64,000 nt of DNA from Bacillus benzoevorans (GTDB lineage: Bacteria; Bacillota; Bacilli; Bacillales; Cytobacillaceae), in assembly GCF_014207535.1 (NCBI RefSeq), contig NZ_JACHGK010000020.1, forward strand, positions 1-64,000. Reading direction: 5' to 3'. The notes below the pieces were generated by a model. The model did no database searches, was not told the origin of the DNA, and worked only from the letters and a program-made list of their open reading frames with translations. The translations under genes and the position numbers were made by a program. Positions 42,412 through 51,479 of the stretch are shown here, one piece after another; position 1 is the first letter of the stretch, and the number at the start of each line of letters is the position of its first letter.

Positions 42412-43167
42412 ATGATTGTGTTAAAATCAGCAAGGGAAATTGAAAAAATGAAGAAAGCGGGCGAAATCCTCGCTTCTGTTCATCGGCAGCTGTCTTCTCT
42501 GATTAAGCCAGGGATTACGACTTGGGAAATAGACCAGTTTGTCGAAAATTATTTGAAAAAATCAGGTGCAACTCCTGAACAAAAGGGGTATAAAGGATAT
42601 CAGTATGCAACATGTGCCAGTATTAATGATGAAATTTGTCATGGATTCCCTCGAAAAGAACCATTGAAAAACGGGGATATTGTCACAATTGATATGGTTG
42701 TAAATTATCAGGGGGGCTTGGCAGATTCCGCTTGGTCTTATGGTGTCGGCGATGTTTCTGATACGGCGAAGACATTACTCGATGTTACCAAGAAGGCACT
42801 TTATATTGGAATTGAGCAGGCACAACCCGGCAATCGAATTGGTGATATCGGCCATGCTATCCAAACATATGTGGAAGGGGAAGGTTTTTCGGTTGTCCGT
42901 GAATTTATCGGTCATGGAATTGGTGCGGTGATTCATGAAAAACCGGATGTTCCACACTATGGTCTCCCCGGAAAAGGACCGCGGATAAAAGAAGGGATGG
43001 TCTTTACGATTGAACCGATGGTAAATGTAGGTACCCACAGAATAAAAATGGATAATAACGGATGGACGTCTAGTACGGAGGACGGACAATTATCTGCTCA
43101 GTATGAACATACCCTTGCCATTACGAAGGATGGCCCGGTTATCTTGACTAACCAGGATGAGGCCTAA
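42412..43167 (+). CDS. map: Methionine aminopeptidase
   Basis: Removes the initiator Met from nascent proteins. 251 residues from the ATG at 42412 (MIVLKSAREIEKMKKAG) behind GAGGGG; upstream in-frame codons to 42349 cross the repeat and are excluded. Metal ligands of the pita-bread fold are visible in GDIVTIDMVVNYQGGLADSAW (two Asp near 95 and 108), FIGHGIGAVIHEKPDVPHYG (His near 170), FTIEPMV (Glu near 205) and QYEHTLAI (Glu near 235). Length is like B. subtilis MapB (YflG) rather than the ribosomal-operon MapA. Confidence 0.92.
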   Translation: MIVLKSAREIEKMKKAGEILASVHRQLSSLIKPGITTWEIDQFVENYLKKSGATPEQKGYKGYQYATCASINDEICHGFPRKEPLKNGDIVTIDMVVNYQGGLADSAWSYGVGDVSDTAKTLLDVTKKALYIGIEQAQPGNRIGDIGHAIQTYVEGEGFSVVREFIGHGIGAVIHEKPDVPHYGLPGKGPRIKEGMVFTIEPMVNVGTHRIKMDNNGWTSSTEDGQLSAQYEHTLAITKDGPVILTNQDEA

Positions 43168-43175
43168 GGGAGAAA

Positions 43176-43211
43176 AGGGGTGGTCTGTCATAAGCCGACA
43201 GATCACCCCCT
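43176..43211. terminator. Terminator between map and yfkK
   Basis: AGGGGTGGTCTGTC and GACAGATCACCCCCT form a strong stem between convergent genes. Confidence 0.8.
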
Positions 43212-43226
43212 ATACTGAACTGTGTT

Positions 43227-43460
43227 TTACTGTTTTCTTAAGCTTCCTAATTCTTCGACAATGGCCTGCATTTCATTGGGGCTGAAGGAATTTTTTTTCA
43301 TGACTAAATCATAAATGTCTTTCAAGTCTTCATACATATTTTCATCAAAATGAGAAGGTTTAATCGCACCAAGGTTCAACACTTTTAACTTCTCTTTAAT
43401 TTTTTCGATCATAAACTCAACATTTTCAACTGACTTTTCTGCTAAATTCAAGCTTTTCAC
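43227..43460 (-). CDS. yfkK: DUF1128 family protein, YfkK type
   Basis: 77 residues, helical and soluble (KSVENVEFMIEKIKEKLKVLNLGAIKPSHFD...YEDLKDIYDLVMKKN). This is the DUF1128 family, found in Bacillales beside the phosphatase gene yfkJ. The function is unknown. Divergent from yfkJ across about 70 bp, as in B. subtilis. Confidence 0.85.
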   Translation of the reverse strand: MKSLNLAEKSVENVEFMIEKIKEKLKVLNLGAIKPSHFDENMYEDLKDIYDLVMKKNSFSPNEMQAIVEELGSLRKQ

Positions 43461-43532
43461 CCTCTCAATTTTTAAACAATCTTACCACAGAAATACGGAT
43501 GACTAAAGAAATAAAGAAAGGAACTGTTGCAA

Positions 43533-44018
43533 ATGATTCAAGTATTATTTGTTTGTTTGGGAAATATATGCCGCTCACCGATGGCAGAAGCGATTTTCCG
43601 CGAGCTTGTTAAAAAGAAAGGTTTGCAGGGGCTGGTTCAAGTAGATTCTGCTGGAACCGGGGACTACCATGTGGGAGAAGAGCCGCATCGCGGAACGAAA
43701 AACATCTTACAAAAATACCAAATTAATGCTGAAGGTTTAATTGCCAGACAGATTCAGCAGGAAGACTTACATACATTTCAGTATATTATTGCGATGGATT
43801 CCGATAATGTAACGAACATCCGCCGCTTAGGTCAAATTTCCGAAAAGACAAAGGTGATGCGTCTGCGTGATTTTGTCCAAGACGGAGGGCAAATGGATGT
43901 TCCGGATCCTTATTTCACAGGAAATTTTGAAGAAGTGTATGAGCTGGTAAGAGAGGGCTGCGAACATCTTCTACAGCAAATCATGCAGGATCTTGAGCTA
44001 AGGGGGAAGAAAGGATGA
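43533..44018 (+). CDS. yfkJ: Low-molecular-weight protein tyrosine phosphatase YfkJ
   Basis: 161 residues from the ATG at 43533 behind AAAGGA. The catalytic loop C8-LGNIC-R14-S is complete (VCLGNICRSPMAEA), and the general acid Asp is in VPDPYFTG near 126. Removes phosphate from protein tyrosine (or possibly arginine, as for its relative YwlE; the residue at the discriminating position is Ile in GNICRS). Overlaps yfkI by 4 bp. Confidence 0.92.
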   Translation: MIQVLFVCLGNICRSPMAEAIFRELVKKKGLQGLVQVDSAGTGDYHVGEEPHRGTKNILQKYQINAEGLIARQIQQEDLHTFQYIIAMDSDNVTNIRRLGQISEKTKVMRLRDFVQDGGQMDVPDPYFTGNFEEVYELVREGCEHLLQQIMQDLELRGKKG

Positions 44019-44359
44019 GTGGTTCAAAGTTTTGGAAAGGTGTCCTATTGGGAGCTGTTGTTGGAGGAGCGCTAAGTTTATTTGACCGCCAGACGAGAAC
44101 AACGGTAGTAGGAAATTGCCTGAAAACAAAGGAAAAGATTACCTATTATGCGAAACATCCGGATGAAGCTGCACAATGTATGACGGAATCTGCAAGAAAA
44201 ATACGTTCGACGATTGAGGAAGTGGGAGAAGATATCTCTTTTATTACGGAAAAAGTAGAAGAATTAAGAGAATTAACACCGCAAATGGTGGATATCGTAA
44301 AAGATACAAAAGACGTTTTACTAGATCCTGATGAAGGCAGCGATAAGACGTTCATGTAA
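44015..44359 (+). CDS. yfkI: YfkI-like protein
   Basis: 114 residues: an N-terminal hydrophobic, Gly-rich segment (FWKGVLLGAVVGGALSLFDRQTR) of the YtxH type, then a long amphipathic helix region (ESARKIRSTIEEVGEDISFITEKVEELRELTPQMVDIV). Likely peripheral to the membrane. Function unknown; position in yfkJ-yfkI-yfkH is conserved with B. subtilis. Confidence 0.82.
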   Translation: MSGSKFWKGVLLGAVVGGALSLFDRQTRTTVVGNCLKTKEKITYYAKHPDEAAQCMTESARKIRSTIEEVGEDISFITEKVEELRELTPQMVDIVKDTKDVLLDPDEGSDKTFM

Positions 44360-44388
44360 GATGAATGACGAGAAAGAGGGGGACAAAC

Positions 44389-45207
44389 TTGAAAAAGATG
44401 TGGTCATTTTTTCAATATTTATGGAGGAGATTAGAGATAGATGATTATTTTGGGGTTGCGGCCCAATTATCCTATTATTTCATCCTTTCATTGTTTCCGC
44501 TCCTCATCTTTCTCGTATCCTTATTTCCCTATTTACCTTTAACCCAGGCTGACGTGCTTGGACTGGTCAGGGATTTTGTTCCTCAGGAATCGATGAAATT
44601 AATTGAAACCAATCTGTCGGAGCTATCGCAGAAAAACAGCACGATCTTATCTTTCGGACTTATTGGAACCATATGGTCCGCTTCAAATGGCATTAATGCC
44701 ATTATGAAAACATTAAATCATGCGTATGAGGTAAAAGAGGAACGTTCCTTTCTGCGGGCGCGTTTGACAGCTGTCTTATTAACACTGGCTATGATTGTGG
44801 TGATAGCGGTGGCTTTACTGCTTCCTGTATTCGGAAAGCATATAGGTTTGTATCTTTTTTCAAAATTAGCATTATCCTCCCAGTTTCTTTCTGTATGGAG
44901 TGCACTGCGATGGTTAGTAAGCCCATTGATTATCTTTATTATTTTTATTGGGCTTTATTGGCTCGCACCCAGCAAAAGGTTTACCTGCCGGAGTGCGATT
45001 CCGGGGGCTCTTTTTGCGACGATAGGCTGGATTCTGACTTCCTACGCATTTTCCTATTACGTTGACCAATTTGGCAATTATTCCGCTGCATACGGCAGTA
45101 TAGGAGCGATTATTGTTCTGATGGTCTGGTTTTATCTTTCTGGAGTGATTATTATCATCGGAGGAGAAATCAATGCCTTTTACAGTCTTAAGAACAAAAA
45201 CTGCTGA
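44389..45207 (+). CDS. yfkH: YihY/BrkB-family membrane protein YfkH
   Basis: 272 residues from the TTG at 44389, chosen because AGAGGGGG lies just before it, inside the longer frame that starts at 44365. Six membrane helices; family motifs AAQLSYYFILSLFPLLIFLVSL near 25 and GSIGAIIVLMVWFYLSGVIIIIGGEINA near the end. The family was once called ribonuclease BN, but that assignment was wrong; it is now an inner-membrane protein of unknown transport role. Last gene of yfkJIH. Confidence 0.88.
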   Translation: MKKMWSFFQYLWRRLEIDDYFGVAAQLSYYFILSLFPLLIFLVSLFPYLPLTQADVLGLVRDFVPQESMKLIETNLSELSQKNSTILSFGLIGTIWSASNGINAIMKTLNHAYEVKEERSFLRARLTAVLLTLAMIVVIAVALLLPVFGKHIGLYLFSKLALSSQFLSVWSALRWLVSPLIIFIIFIGLYWLAPSKRFTCRSAIPGALFATIGWILTSYAFSYYVDQFGNYSAAYGSIGAIIVLMVWFYLSGVIIIIGGEINAFYSLKNKNC

Positions 45208-45293
45208 TTTCCTTAAGTTACCTTCATGAAAAAACTCCTCTTTGCTTAAAATAATGAAGGGATATATTCCACTTTATTTTAGGAGGAGATCAT

Positions 45294-45398
45294 ATGACAA
45301 AGCATACGAAAAAGGACGGCGGTACAAAGCAAAAGGGGAAAAATAAACCAAGCCAGAAGACGTCCGGCTCTGCTAATGGTCAAAACGGGTATCACTAA
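45294..45398 (+). CDS. Small hydrophilic hypothetical protein, 34 residues
   Basis: AGGAGGAGA lies 5 nt before the ATG at 45294. The product (starting MTKHTKKDGGTKQKGKNK, ending SANGQNGYH) is rich in Lys, Gly, Gln and Asn, like many small spore-associated peptides. It has its own strong terminator, so it is a complete small transcription unit. Family not recognised. Confidence 0.65.
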   Translation: MTKHTKKDGGTKQKGKNKPSQKTSGSANGQNGYH

Positions 45399-45430
45399 AA
45401 AAGAAGGTCCGAAGAGGACCTTTTTTTTAG
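45397..45430. terminator. Strong bidirectional terminator
   Basis: AAAAAAGAAGGTCC-GAAG-AGGACCTTTTTTTT, serving the 34-residue gene and, from the other side, the P-type ATPase gene. Confidence 0.88.
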
Positions 45431-45477
45431 TGTGAGGTGTTTTGTTAGACATCCGGTATTCGCTGATTACCCGCTTT

Positions 45478-47391
45478 CTATCTGAGTAATCTAAGACTAT
45501 TGAGGATAACGAGGATCGTGCTGCCTTCATGACCGATAACTCCTAAAGGCAAATCCACTGCCTGCAAAAAGTTCGATGAAATCAGAAGGACAATGACACA
45601 GATAGAGAAAATCACATTTTGTTTAATGATTTTATTCATGCGCTGCGATAAGTGAATCGCTTCGGAAATGCGCGGAAGATCGTTTTTCATTAAGACAATA
45701 TCAGCCGTTTCAAGTGCGACATCTGTACCGCCTCCCATAGCGATTCCAACACTGGCGGCAGCAAGTGCAGGCGCGTCATTGATCCCGTCCCCAACCATGG
45801 CCACATTTCCGTATTTTTCGCGCAGCTTTTTAAGGTACTCCACTTTGTTTTCAGGCAGACATTCGGCAACATATTCATGGACATGGCTTTCAGAAGAAAT
45901 CGCTTGTGCTGTTTTCAAACTGTCCCCCGTGACCATAACCGTATAAATCCCTTGTTTCTTTAATTGATCAATGGCTGTTTTCGTTTCTTCCCGGACAATA
46001 TCCTTAAGGGCAATAACCCCTGTTAATTCATCTTCTTTTTGGATAAAAACGATTGTTTTGCCTTCACTGGCAAGATGGAGAGCAGCACCATCGGCAAAAT
46101 TCCTTGCCCTGTCTTTTCCGACAAATCCCGCTTTACCAATTTTCCATTCTGCCCCAGAAACAACCGCCTTCACACCCCAGCCGGGAACATCTTCTATACG
46201 ATCGGGATGAAGCAAATGAACTGATAAGCTTTCTTTGGCATATTTGACAATCGCATTGGCAAGGGGATGATTGGAGTGATTTTCGATTGATGCGGCAATT
46301 AGCAAAACCTCTTCTTCGCTGAACCCATTCTCTGTGATGATATCGGTGACTACCGGTTCCCCCTTTGTTAAGGTTCCTGTTTTATCAAAAGCGATCGCTT
46401 GCAGATGGCTTAAATTTTCTAAATGAACGCCGCCTTTAAAAAGGATTCCGCGGCGGGCCCCATTTGAAATAGCGGACAAAGTGGCCGGCATAATCGATGC
46501 AACAAGGGCGCAGGGGGATGCCACAACAAGTAAAACCATTGCTCGATAGAAAGTCTCATTCCAGCTCCAGCTCAATACATAATGGGGGAGGAACAGCATG
46601 AGCGATGTGATCAAAAGGACAATTTTGACATAATGCCCTTCAAAACGTTCAATAAACAACTGTGATGGAGATTTTTCACTTTGCGCACTTTGAACCAATT
46701 CGATAATTTTTTGGAATAAGGTTTCGTTGGTTGGCTTCGTTATTTCAACGGTAACCGAGCCGTTTAAATTAACGGTCCCGGCAAATACCTCATCGCGCAA
46801 ATTTTTTGTTACAGGAATCGATTCCCCGGTAATGGCGGATTCATCAATGGATGAGGACCCTTTTATGATTATACCGTCAACCGGAACCCGTTCCCCAGGC
46901 TTGATTAAGATATGGTCTCCGATGGATAGCTGAGAAACTGGAACCCGCATCTCTAAACCATTTGTTATCCTGAGTGCATCTTCAGGCTGCAATTCCATCA
47001 AGGAGGAAATTTCTTTATGGCTTTTGTTCATTGTATATGATTCTAATGCGCCGCTAAGGGCAAAAATTAAAATTAAAATCGCCCCTTCTGTCCAGTAACC
47101 GATGATGGCTGAACCAATTGCGGCAAAAATCATCAGGAGTTCCACATTTAAGTCCTTATTTTCAATGGTACTGAGAATTCCTTCCTTTGCCTTTGCAAAT
47201 CCGCCTATGAGAAAGGAGAGAATATATGCCGCCGATGCCAATGTGTCCAATTCATAGCGATCAAGCAGCCAGCCGCAAAAAATGAATATACCGCACAAAA
47301 CAGTAGCAATCAGTTCACCCCGAAACTTTACTTTTTCTAACCAACTCTCTTGTAATGCAGGCTTTGGATTACTCATAACTTGTGGTTCCAT
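45478..47391 (-). CDS. pfeT: P1B-type metal efflux ATPase, PfeT/ZosA type
   Basis: 637 residues, exactly the length of B. subtilis YkvW (ZosA, now PfeT), a peroxide-induced Fe(II) exporter first described for zinc. No N-terminal heavy-metal-binding domain. Motifs: TGESIPVTKN near 195, the membrane metal motif SPCALVAS of the P1B-4 class near 290, phosphorylated D336 in FDKTGTLTKGEP, SIENHSNHPLA (HP locus), MVGDGINDAPALA, and a C-terminal GHEGST motif. The SPC and HEG motifs point to Fe/Co/Zn rather than Cu. A Fur-family-like operator lies 41-55 nt before the start. Confidence 0.9.
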   Translation of the reverse strand: MEPQVMSNPKPALQESWLEKVKFRGELIATVLCGIFIFCGWLLDRYELDTLASAAYILSFLIGGFAKAKEGILSTIENKDLNVELLMIFAAIGSAIIGYWTEGAILILIFALSGALESYTMNKSHKEISSLMELQPEDALRITNGLEMRVPVSQLSIGDHILIKPGERVPVDGIIIKGSSSIDESAITGESIPVTKNLRDEVFAGTVNLNGSVTVEITKPTNETLFQKIIELVQSAQSEKSPSQLFIERFEGHYVKIVLLITSLMLFLPHYVLSWSWNETFYRAMVLLVVASPCALVASIMPATLSAISNGARRGILFKGGVHLENLSHLQAIAFDKTGTLTKGEPVVTDIITENGFSEEEVLLIAASIENHSNHPLANAIVKYAKESLSVHLLHPDRIEDVPGWGVKAVVSGAEWKIGKAGFVGKDRARNFADGAALHLASEGKTIVFIQKEDELTGVIALKDIVREETKTAIDQLKKQGIYTVMVTGDSLKTAQAISSESHVHEYVAECLPENKVEYLKKLREKYGNVAMVGDGINDAPALAAASVGIAMGGGTDVALETADIVLMKNDLPRISEAIHLSQRMNKIIKQNVIFSICVIVLLISSNFLQAVDLPLGVIGHEGSTILVILNSLRLLR

Positions 47392-47431
47392 TTCGTGCTC
47401 CCCCTTTTACACTATATTCACAGTGTTTAAA

Positions 47432-47446
47432 TGATAAGGATAATCA
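47432..47446. promoter_or_regulatory. Fur/PerR-type operator candidate before pfeT
   Basis: TGATAAGGATAATCA is a 7-1-7 inverted repeat close to the Fur-family consensus (TGATAATNATTATCA) and comparable to a PerR box. Its position suits repression of pfeT, which PerR and Fur control in B. subtilis. Which family member binds cannot be told by eye. Confidence 0.5.
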
Positions 47447-47473
47447 ACATCAATGCCCCTAAAAAACACGAAA

Positions 47474-47495
47474 GCTGCCACCGACTGGTGACAGC
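47474..47495 (-). terminator. Hairpin upstream of the pfeT promoter
   Basis: GCTGCCACC-GACT-GGTGACAGC. On the minus strand it is followed by a T-rich stretch, so it may shield pfeT from upstream antisense transcription. The rest of the 378-nt space between pfeT and chaA is AT-rich without a supported gene. Confidence 0.35.
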
Positions 47496-47769
47496 AAAAA
47501 AACGCTTAAATCATGAATTGAACTTACGAATACTTTACCAGATAATGGTGCATTGGCAAAGAAAGATGCTTATAATAGAAATGGAAATTATTTCTCTGCC
47601 TTCTTATAGTATGCAACGGCATAGTTCATGTGTATTGATAAATGGATTTTAATGAAAAATAATCATTGGGCATACTATGAAGACTGAAAATACTTATAAA
47701 TGATGTTTTGGGAGGAATGAATGAACTTTTGATTTGATTCAATTTAAGGAAAGGCGGAATTTATAGAAT

Positions 47770-48828
47770 ATGAACAGAGTTTTTATGATTTTAACCTTTG
47801 CCGGCGTGCCTTTGTCAGTCATTGGCACGTTGCTGCATTGGTCAAGTATTCTTCTATTTATCATTTACTGCTTAACCATTATAGCACTGGCAAGTTATAT
47901 GGGGCGTGCTACTGAAAGTCTTGCAGTTGTTGCCGGACCGCGAATCGGCGGTTTGCTCAATGCTACCTTCGGAAATGCAGTTGAATTAATTATTTCTATT
48001 TTTTCTTTAAAGGCAGGCTTAATTGGCGTCGTTCTTGCCTCTTTAACCGGTTCTGTATTGGGGAACCTTCTCTTGGTTGCCGGGCTTTCCTTTTTTGTTG
48101 GCGGAGTGAAATATAAACGGCAGTCCTTTAATGTATACGATGCCCGGCACAACTCAGGGCTGCTTATGTTTGCTGTTATTATTGCTTTTGTTATCCCTGA
48201 AGTATTTTCCATGAAGATGGATGATGCAGACACGATTTCACTGAGTGTGGGAATTTCGATCATCCTCATCATCCTTTATCTGGCGGCACTTTTTTTCAAA
48301 CTGGTTACCCACCGCGGTGTTTATATATCTGACTCGGGCAAAGGTTCCGTTCACGAAGAGGAAGAACCTGAGTGGGGAAAAGGAAAGGCCATTACGGTTC
48401 TGGCACTGGCAACAGTTGCTGTGGCCTATGTCTCTGAAAATTTAGTTCATACATTTGCAGCAGTAGGGGAATCATTCGGCTGGACAGAGCTGTTTATCGG
48501 GGTTGTTATTGTTGCCATCGTCGGTAATGCGGCTGAGCATGCATCTGCTGTTTTAATGGCGGTCAAAAATAAAATGGATATTGCCGTCGAAATCGCGATT
48601 GGTTCGACTCTGCAGGTCGCTATGTTTGTTGCACCTGTTTTAGTGCTAGTCTCGCTTTTGTTCCCAACTGTTATGCCGCTTGTATTTACGCTGCCTGAAC
48701 TGATTTCGATGGCATCGGCTGTTCTCCTCATGGTTGTGATTTCAAATGACGGGGAAACAAACTGGTTTGAAGGGGCAACACTGCTGGCGGCATATACGAT
48801 CATGAGCATTGGGTTTTATTTGCTATAA
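47770..48828 (+). CDS. chaA: Ca2+/H+ antiporter (CaCA family, YfkE/ChaA)
   Basis: 352 residues with eleven membrane helices. The two inverted alpha repeats carry the ion-binding signatures GLLNATFGNAVELIISIFSL near 60 and IVGNAAEHASAVLMAVKNKMDIA near 250, with the essential Glu residues. B. subtilis YfkE (351 residues) exports calcium in exchange for protons. An acidic cytosolic loop (SVHEEEEPEW) separates the two halves. Same neighbourhood (yfk) as in B. subtilis. Confidence 0.93.
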   Translation: MNRVFMILTFAGVPLSVIGTLLHWSSILLFIIYCLTIIALASYMGRATESLAVVAGPRIGGLLNATFGNAVELIISIFSLKAGLIGVVLASLTGSVLGNLLLVAGLSFFVGGVKYKRQSFNVYDARHNSGLLMFAVIIAFVIPEVFSMKMDDADTISLSVGISIILIILYLAALFFKLVTHRGVYISDSGKGSVHEEEEPEWGKGKAITVLALATVAVAYVSENLVHTFAAVGESFGWTELFIGVVIVAIVGNAAEHASAVLMAVKNKMDIAVEIAIGSTLQVAMFVAPVLVLVSLLFPTVMPLVFTLPELISMASAVLLMVVISNDGETNWFEGATLLAAYTIMSIGFYLL

Positions 48829-48972
48829 GAGTACTGTTTGATTGCGGGGATAGCATTGATTTACCAGTTATAGGAAAAGAAAATAATCGATGGCAGATGG
48901 ATAAACTGATAGAACTCCGAAAACAATATACTGTAAGAAATTTTTGTATAAGTTGAAAGGAGTTTATCAAAA

Positions 48973-49791
48973 ATGAGAAAAATAATCAGCTTAATTTCGA
49001 TTATTTTCATGTTTACTTTCCTGCCTTTAGTCAATGCTGAAAAGCCAAAAGGCGAGAGCCCGGCAACACCGGTAAAACAGTCTTTTACTGTTCCAAATTC
49101 AGTTTTAAATATTGCTAAAGACAACACGTATCCAAACGCAACATTAGATTTACCAAGACTGGAGCCAAGTGACTTAACGAGTGAACTTATTGATTCATCT
49201 AAAGTGAAAATTGAAAACCCAGATCTTATTCGTATGCTTAATGAAACCTCTGTTAACAGCACGCCATTTGCCATTGGCTACAGGGCGATTATTTATCTTG
49301 GCCAATGGCCGCTTAATTATGAATCTATTGAGACAGCGCCAAACTGGGAATATCAAAAAGTCAATACGAATTACTTTGATAACCGCGGGGGCAAGGCGCC
49401 CTACCAAATTCATTATGTTCAAGAAGCTCAGAAAATTGTCCGCGGAGGATTAACGGCGAAAATTTCCGACACGGAAGATGTACAGAAAATGATGCTGATG
49501 AAAGCAAGTCAAAAGACCGATTTACCACTTGCCTTTGAAACCATTATCGGCGGGGGAACGAAAAAAGATCAGGTTTACAATGTTCAGCCAAAGATGCTCG
49601 GTTATCTATACGGCTTTGCCCCGGCGATAAATGAGAAGGGAAAGGTAACCTTTGGCGAAGTATATCTCATGCTGAAGGGCGGCAAAAAAATGATTCTCAT
49701 TAAAAATATAACCACCCAGGGGATAGGCGCCTGGATCCCCATCCAAGACCATGTATCATTCAGCTTCGTAGCCAGCGAACTCCCGCGCTGA
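48973..49791 (+). CDS. yfkD: YfkD-like secreted protein
   Basis: 272 residues with a cleavable signal peptide (MRKIISLISIIFMFTFLPLV, cleavage after NAE or VNA). The remainder is soluble and well conserved among Bacilli in order with yfkE and yfkAB, but its function is unknown. AAAGGAG lies upstream of the ATG. It ends just before a dispersed repeat and an insertion sequence. Confidence 0.85.
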   Translation: MRKIISLISIIFMFTFLPLVNAEKPKGESPATPVKQSFTVPNSVLNIAKDNTYPNATLDLPRLEPSDLTSELIDSSKVKIENPDLIRMLNETSVNSTPFAIGYRAIIYLGQWPLNYESIETAPNWEYQKVNTNYFDNRGGKAPYQIHYVQEAQKIVRGGLTAKISDTEDVQKMMLMKASQKTDLPLAFETIIGGGTKKDQVYNVQPKMLGYLYGFAPAINEKGKVTFGEVYLMLKGGKKMILIKNITTQGIGAWIPIQDHVSFSFVASELPR

Positions 49792-49806
49792 TTTGGTTAT
49801 AGATTC

Positions 49807-49841
49807 GGTGCCAGGCACCGCAAAAAGACAAATGTCCATAT
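49807..49841. repeat. GGTGCCAGGCACC-type repeat, first of a tandem pair
   Basis: Palindrome GGTGCCAGGCACC (49807-49819), then GCAAAAAGACAAATGTCCATATA. It is followed at once by the left half of a second palindrome (GGTGCC, 49844-49849) that the insertion sequence has split. Confidence 0.8.
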
Positions 49842-49960
49842 ACGGTGCCTAGTATAGTAAATAGATACAAGAAAGACAAAAAAGGCCACCATTTTCATAG
49901 TAAAATGGAAGTACCTATCACAGAACTTCCAGCTACATTCCCTATCACAAGGAGATGAAA

Positions 49961-51373
49961 ATGGTGACTTATAACTTATTCAATCATATTCAAGGCAAAA
50001 ATGGAAGTCGATGGGCACAATTTATTAGGGAAACAGGTACAGAAAATCTATTACTGGTGGCGATAGATGCAGCGAAATATACACATAAGGCAATGATAGC
50101 TACATTTTATGGGGACATCATTGTGAAACCATTTGAATTTGATGCATCCTTAACAGGATTTGAAGTACTTAAAAAACAAATCCAAGCCGAGAAAGGTCTT
50201 AAGGATATGAAGGAGGTGGTTGTGGGAATTGAGACCACTGGTCATTATTATGAGGATCTAGTAAGAAGTTGTCATTCTGAAGGTTATCATGTTCGTATCT
50301 TGAATGCAGCGACCACAGCTCGGGAACGAGATGCCCTTTTAAATTGGTCAAAGACAGATAACTTGGACCTTATGGCCATCCTACAATCAATCATTCATGG
50401 TCGTGGAACATCTAATGAACTGCCCAGCGGAGGAGTTCACACGCTACAAAAATTGACACGTGCCCGCCGCGAGTTAGTTCAAGAACAGACTGCCACAAAA
50501 AATCTTATTCGCGTTTATGTGGACCATATTTTTCGCGAGTTTCAAGGGAAAAGTGTATGGATAAATGGAAAACGTGAACATGTCCAACCGTTTTCGGATA
50601 TCTGGGGAAAGTCTTCATGCTATTTTATGCGTCATTGTCTCCATCCAAGTGATATTCTTTCCCTTGGACAAGAGGGATTACGGGCTCTTTCGATCCGTGA
50701 AAATCTTAAGCTGCGGGATCAAACGATCCATTGTTTACTTGATTATGCAAAAGACTCAATCTCTCAATCAAAAGAATTTTTAGAGGCAGAACAATTTCTG
50801 CTTGTTCATAGCCTGGATCGACTGGATTTATTGGATACACAGATTCAATTATTAGAAAGAAAAATCGAGGATTTATTTGTTCAAACTGAAGGGGCTATAA
50901 TCCTTAGTGTTCCTGGAATCGGAGTTGTAACCGGTGCTGAATTATATGCTGAAATGGGGGATATTTCTGATTTCGACCATGCAGGGCAACTAATTAAAAT
51001 GGCAGGAACCAATCCTATTGTTAAGCAGTCCGGAGGAAAAAAACCTTCTTATTATGCGATATCTAAGCAGGGAAGGCGAACCTTTCGTAATGTAACTTAT
51101 CAAGTGGGAAGATCCTTATCTAAAAATAACCCTGAAATGAAACAGAAATATATGGCTCTAAAAGACCGTGGAAAGCTTCCAGGTCAGGCGTTTATAGCTC
51201 TAGGGAACCGAATGATTCGTCTAGCCTTTTCAATGATAAAGCATCAAACCTTATACCATACAGAAGAACCAGACTACGTTTTATACGATCAATTATACAA
51301 AAAATTGCATAGGGCCAATATCCATCGATTTTATGAAAAGTTCGTCCTATCAACTAGTTCTCAAATTGCATAG
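49961..51373 (+). CDS. IS110-family transposase (DEDD/serine recombinase)
   Basis: 470 residues from the ATG at 49961, 6 nt after AAGGAG; the ATG at 49955 abuts that site. The N-terminal RuvC-like DEDD domain shows LLVAIDAAKYTHK (first Asp), VVVGIETTGHYYEDL (Glu) and NWSKTDNLDLMAI (Asp pair). The C-terminal Transposase_20 domain shows IILSVPGIGVVTGAELYAEMG, the catalytic-Ser region KMAGTNPIVKQSGGKK, and SKQGRRTFRNVTYQVGRSL. The frame is intact, so the element may be active. These recombinases are directed by an RNA from the element's own noncoding end. Confidence 0.95.
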   Translation: MVTYNLFNHIQGKNGSRWAQFIRETGTENLLLVAIDAAKYTHKAMIATFYGDIIVKPFEFDASLTGFEVLKKQIQAEKGLKDMKEVVVGIETTGHYYEDLVRSCHSEGYHVRILNAATTARERDALLNWSKTDNLDLMAILQSIIHGRGTSNELPSGGVHTLQKLTRARRELVQEQTATKNLIRVYVDHIFREFQGKSVWINGKREHVQPFSDIWGKSSCYFMRHCLHPSDILSLGQEGLRALSIRENLKLRDQTIHCLLDYAKDSISQSKEFLEAEQFLLVHSLDRLDLLDTQIQLLERKIEDLFVQTEGAIILSVPGIGVVTGAELYAEMGDISDFDHAGQLIKMAGTNPIVKQSGGKKPSYYAISKQGRRTFRNVTYQVGRSLSKNNPEMKQKYMALKDRGKLPGQAFIALGNRMIRLAFSMIKHQTLYHTEEPDYVLYDQLYKKLHRANIHRFYEKFVLSTSSQIA

Positions 51374-51479
51374 ACTTTACGTCAATTTAAAGCATTATCG
51401 CCCTTTTGTGCCTATTTCAATATTGATATTCTGCTTATTAGTTAGTAGAACACTCTCTTAAATAAATTGTTTTCAAATG

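Noticed and set aside
47431..47652. 73-residue frame upstream of chaA
   Set aside because: It begins in the Fur-family operator, crosses a hairpin, lacks a ribosome site and ends in low-complexity text.
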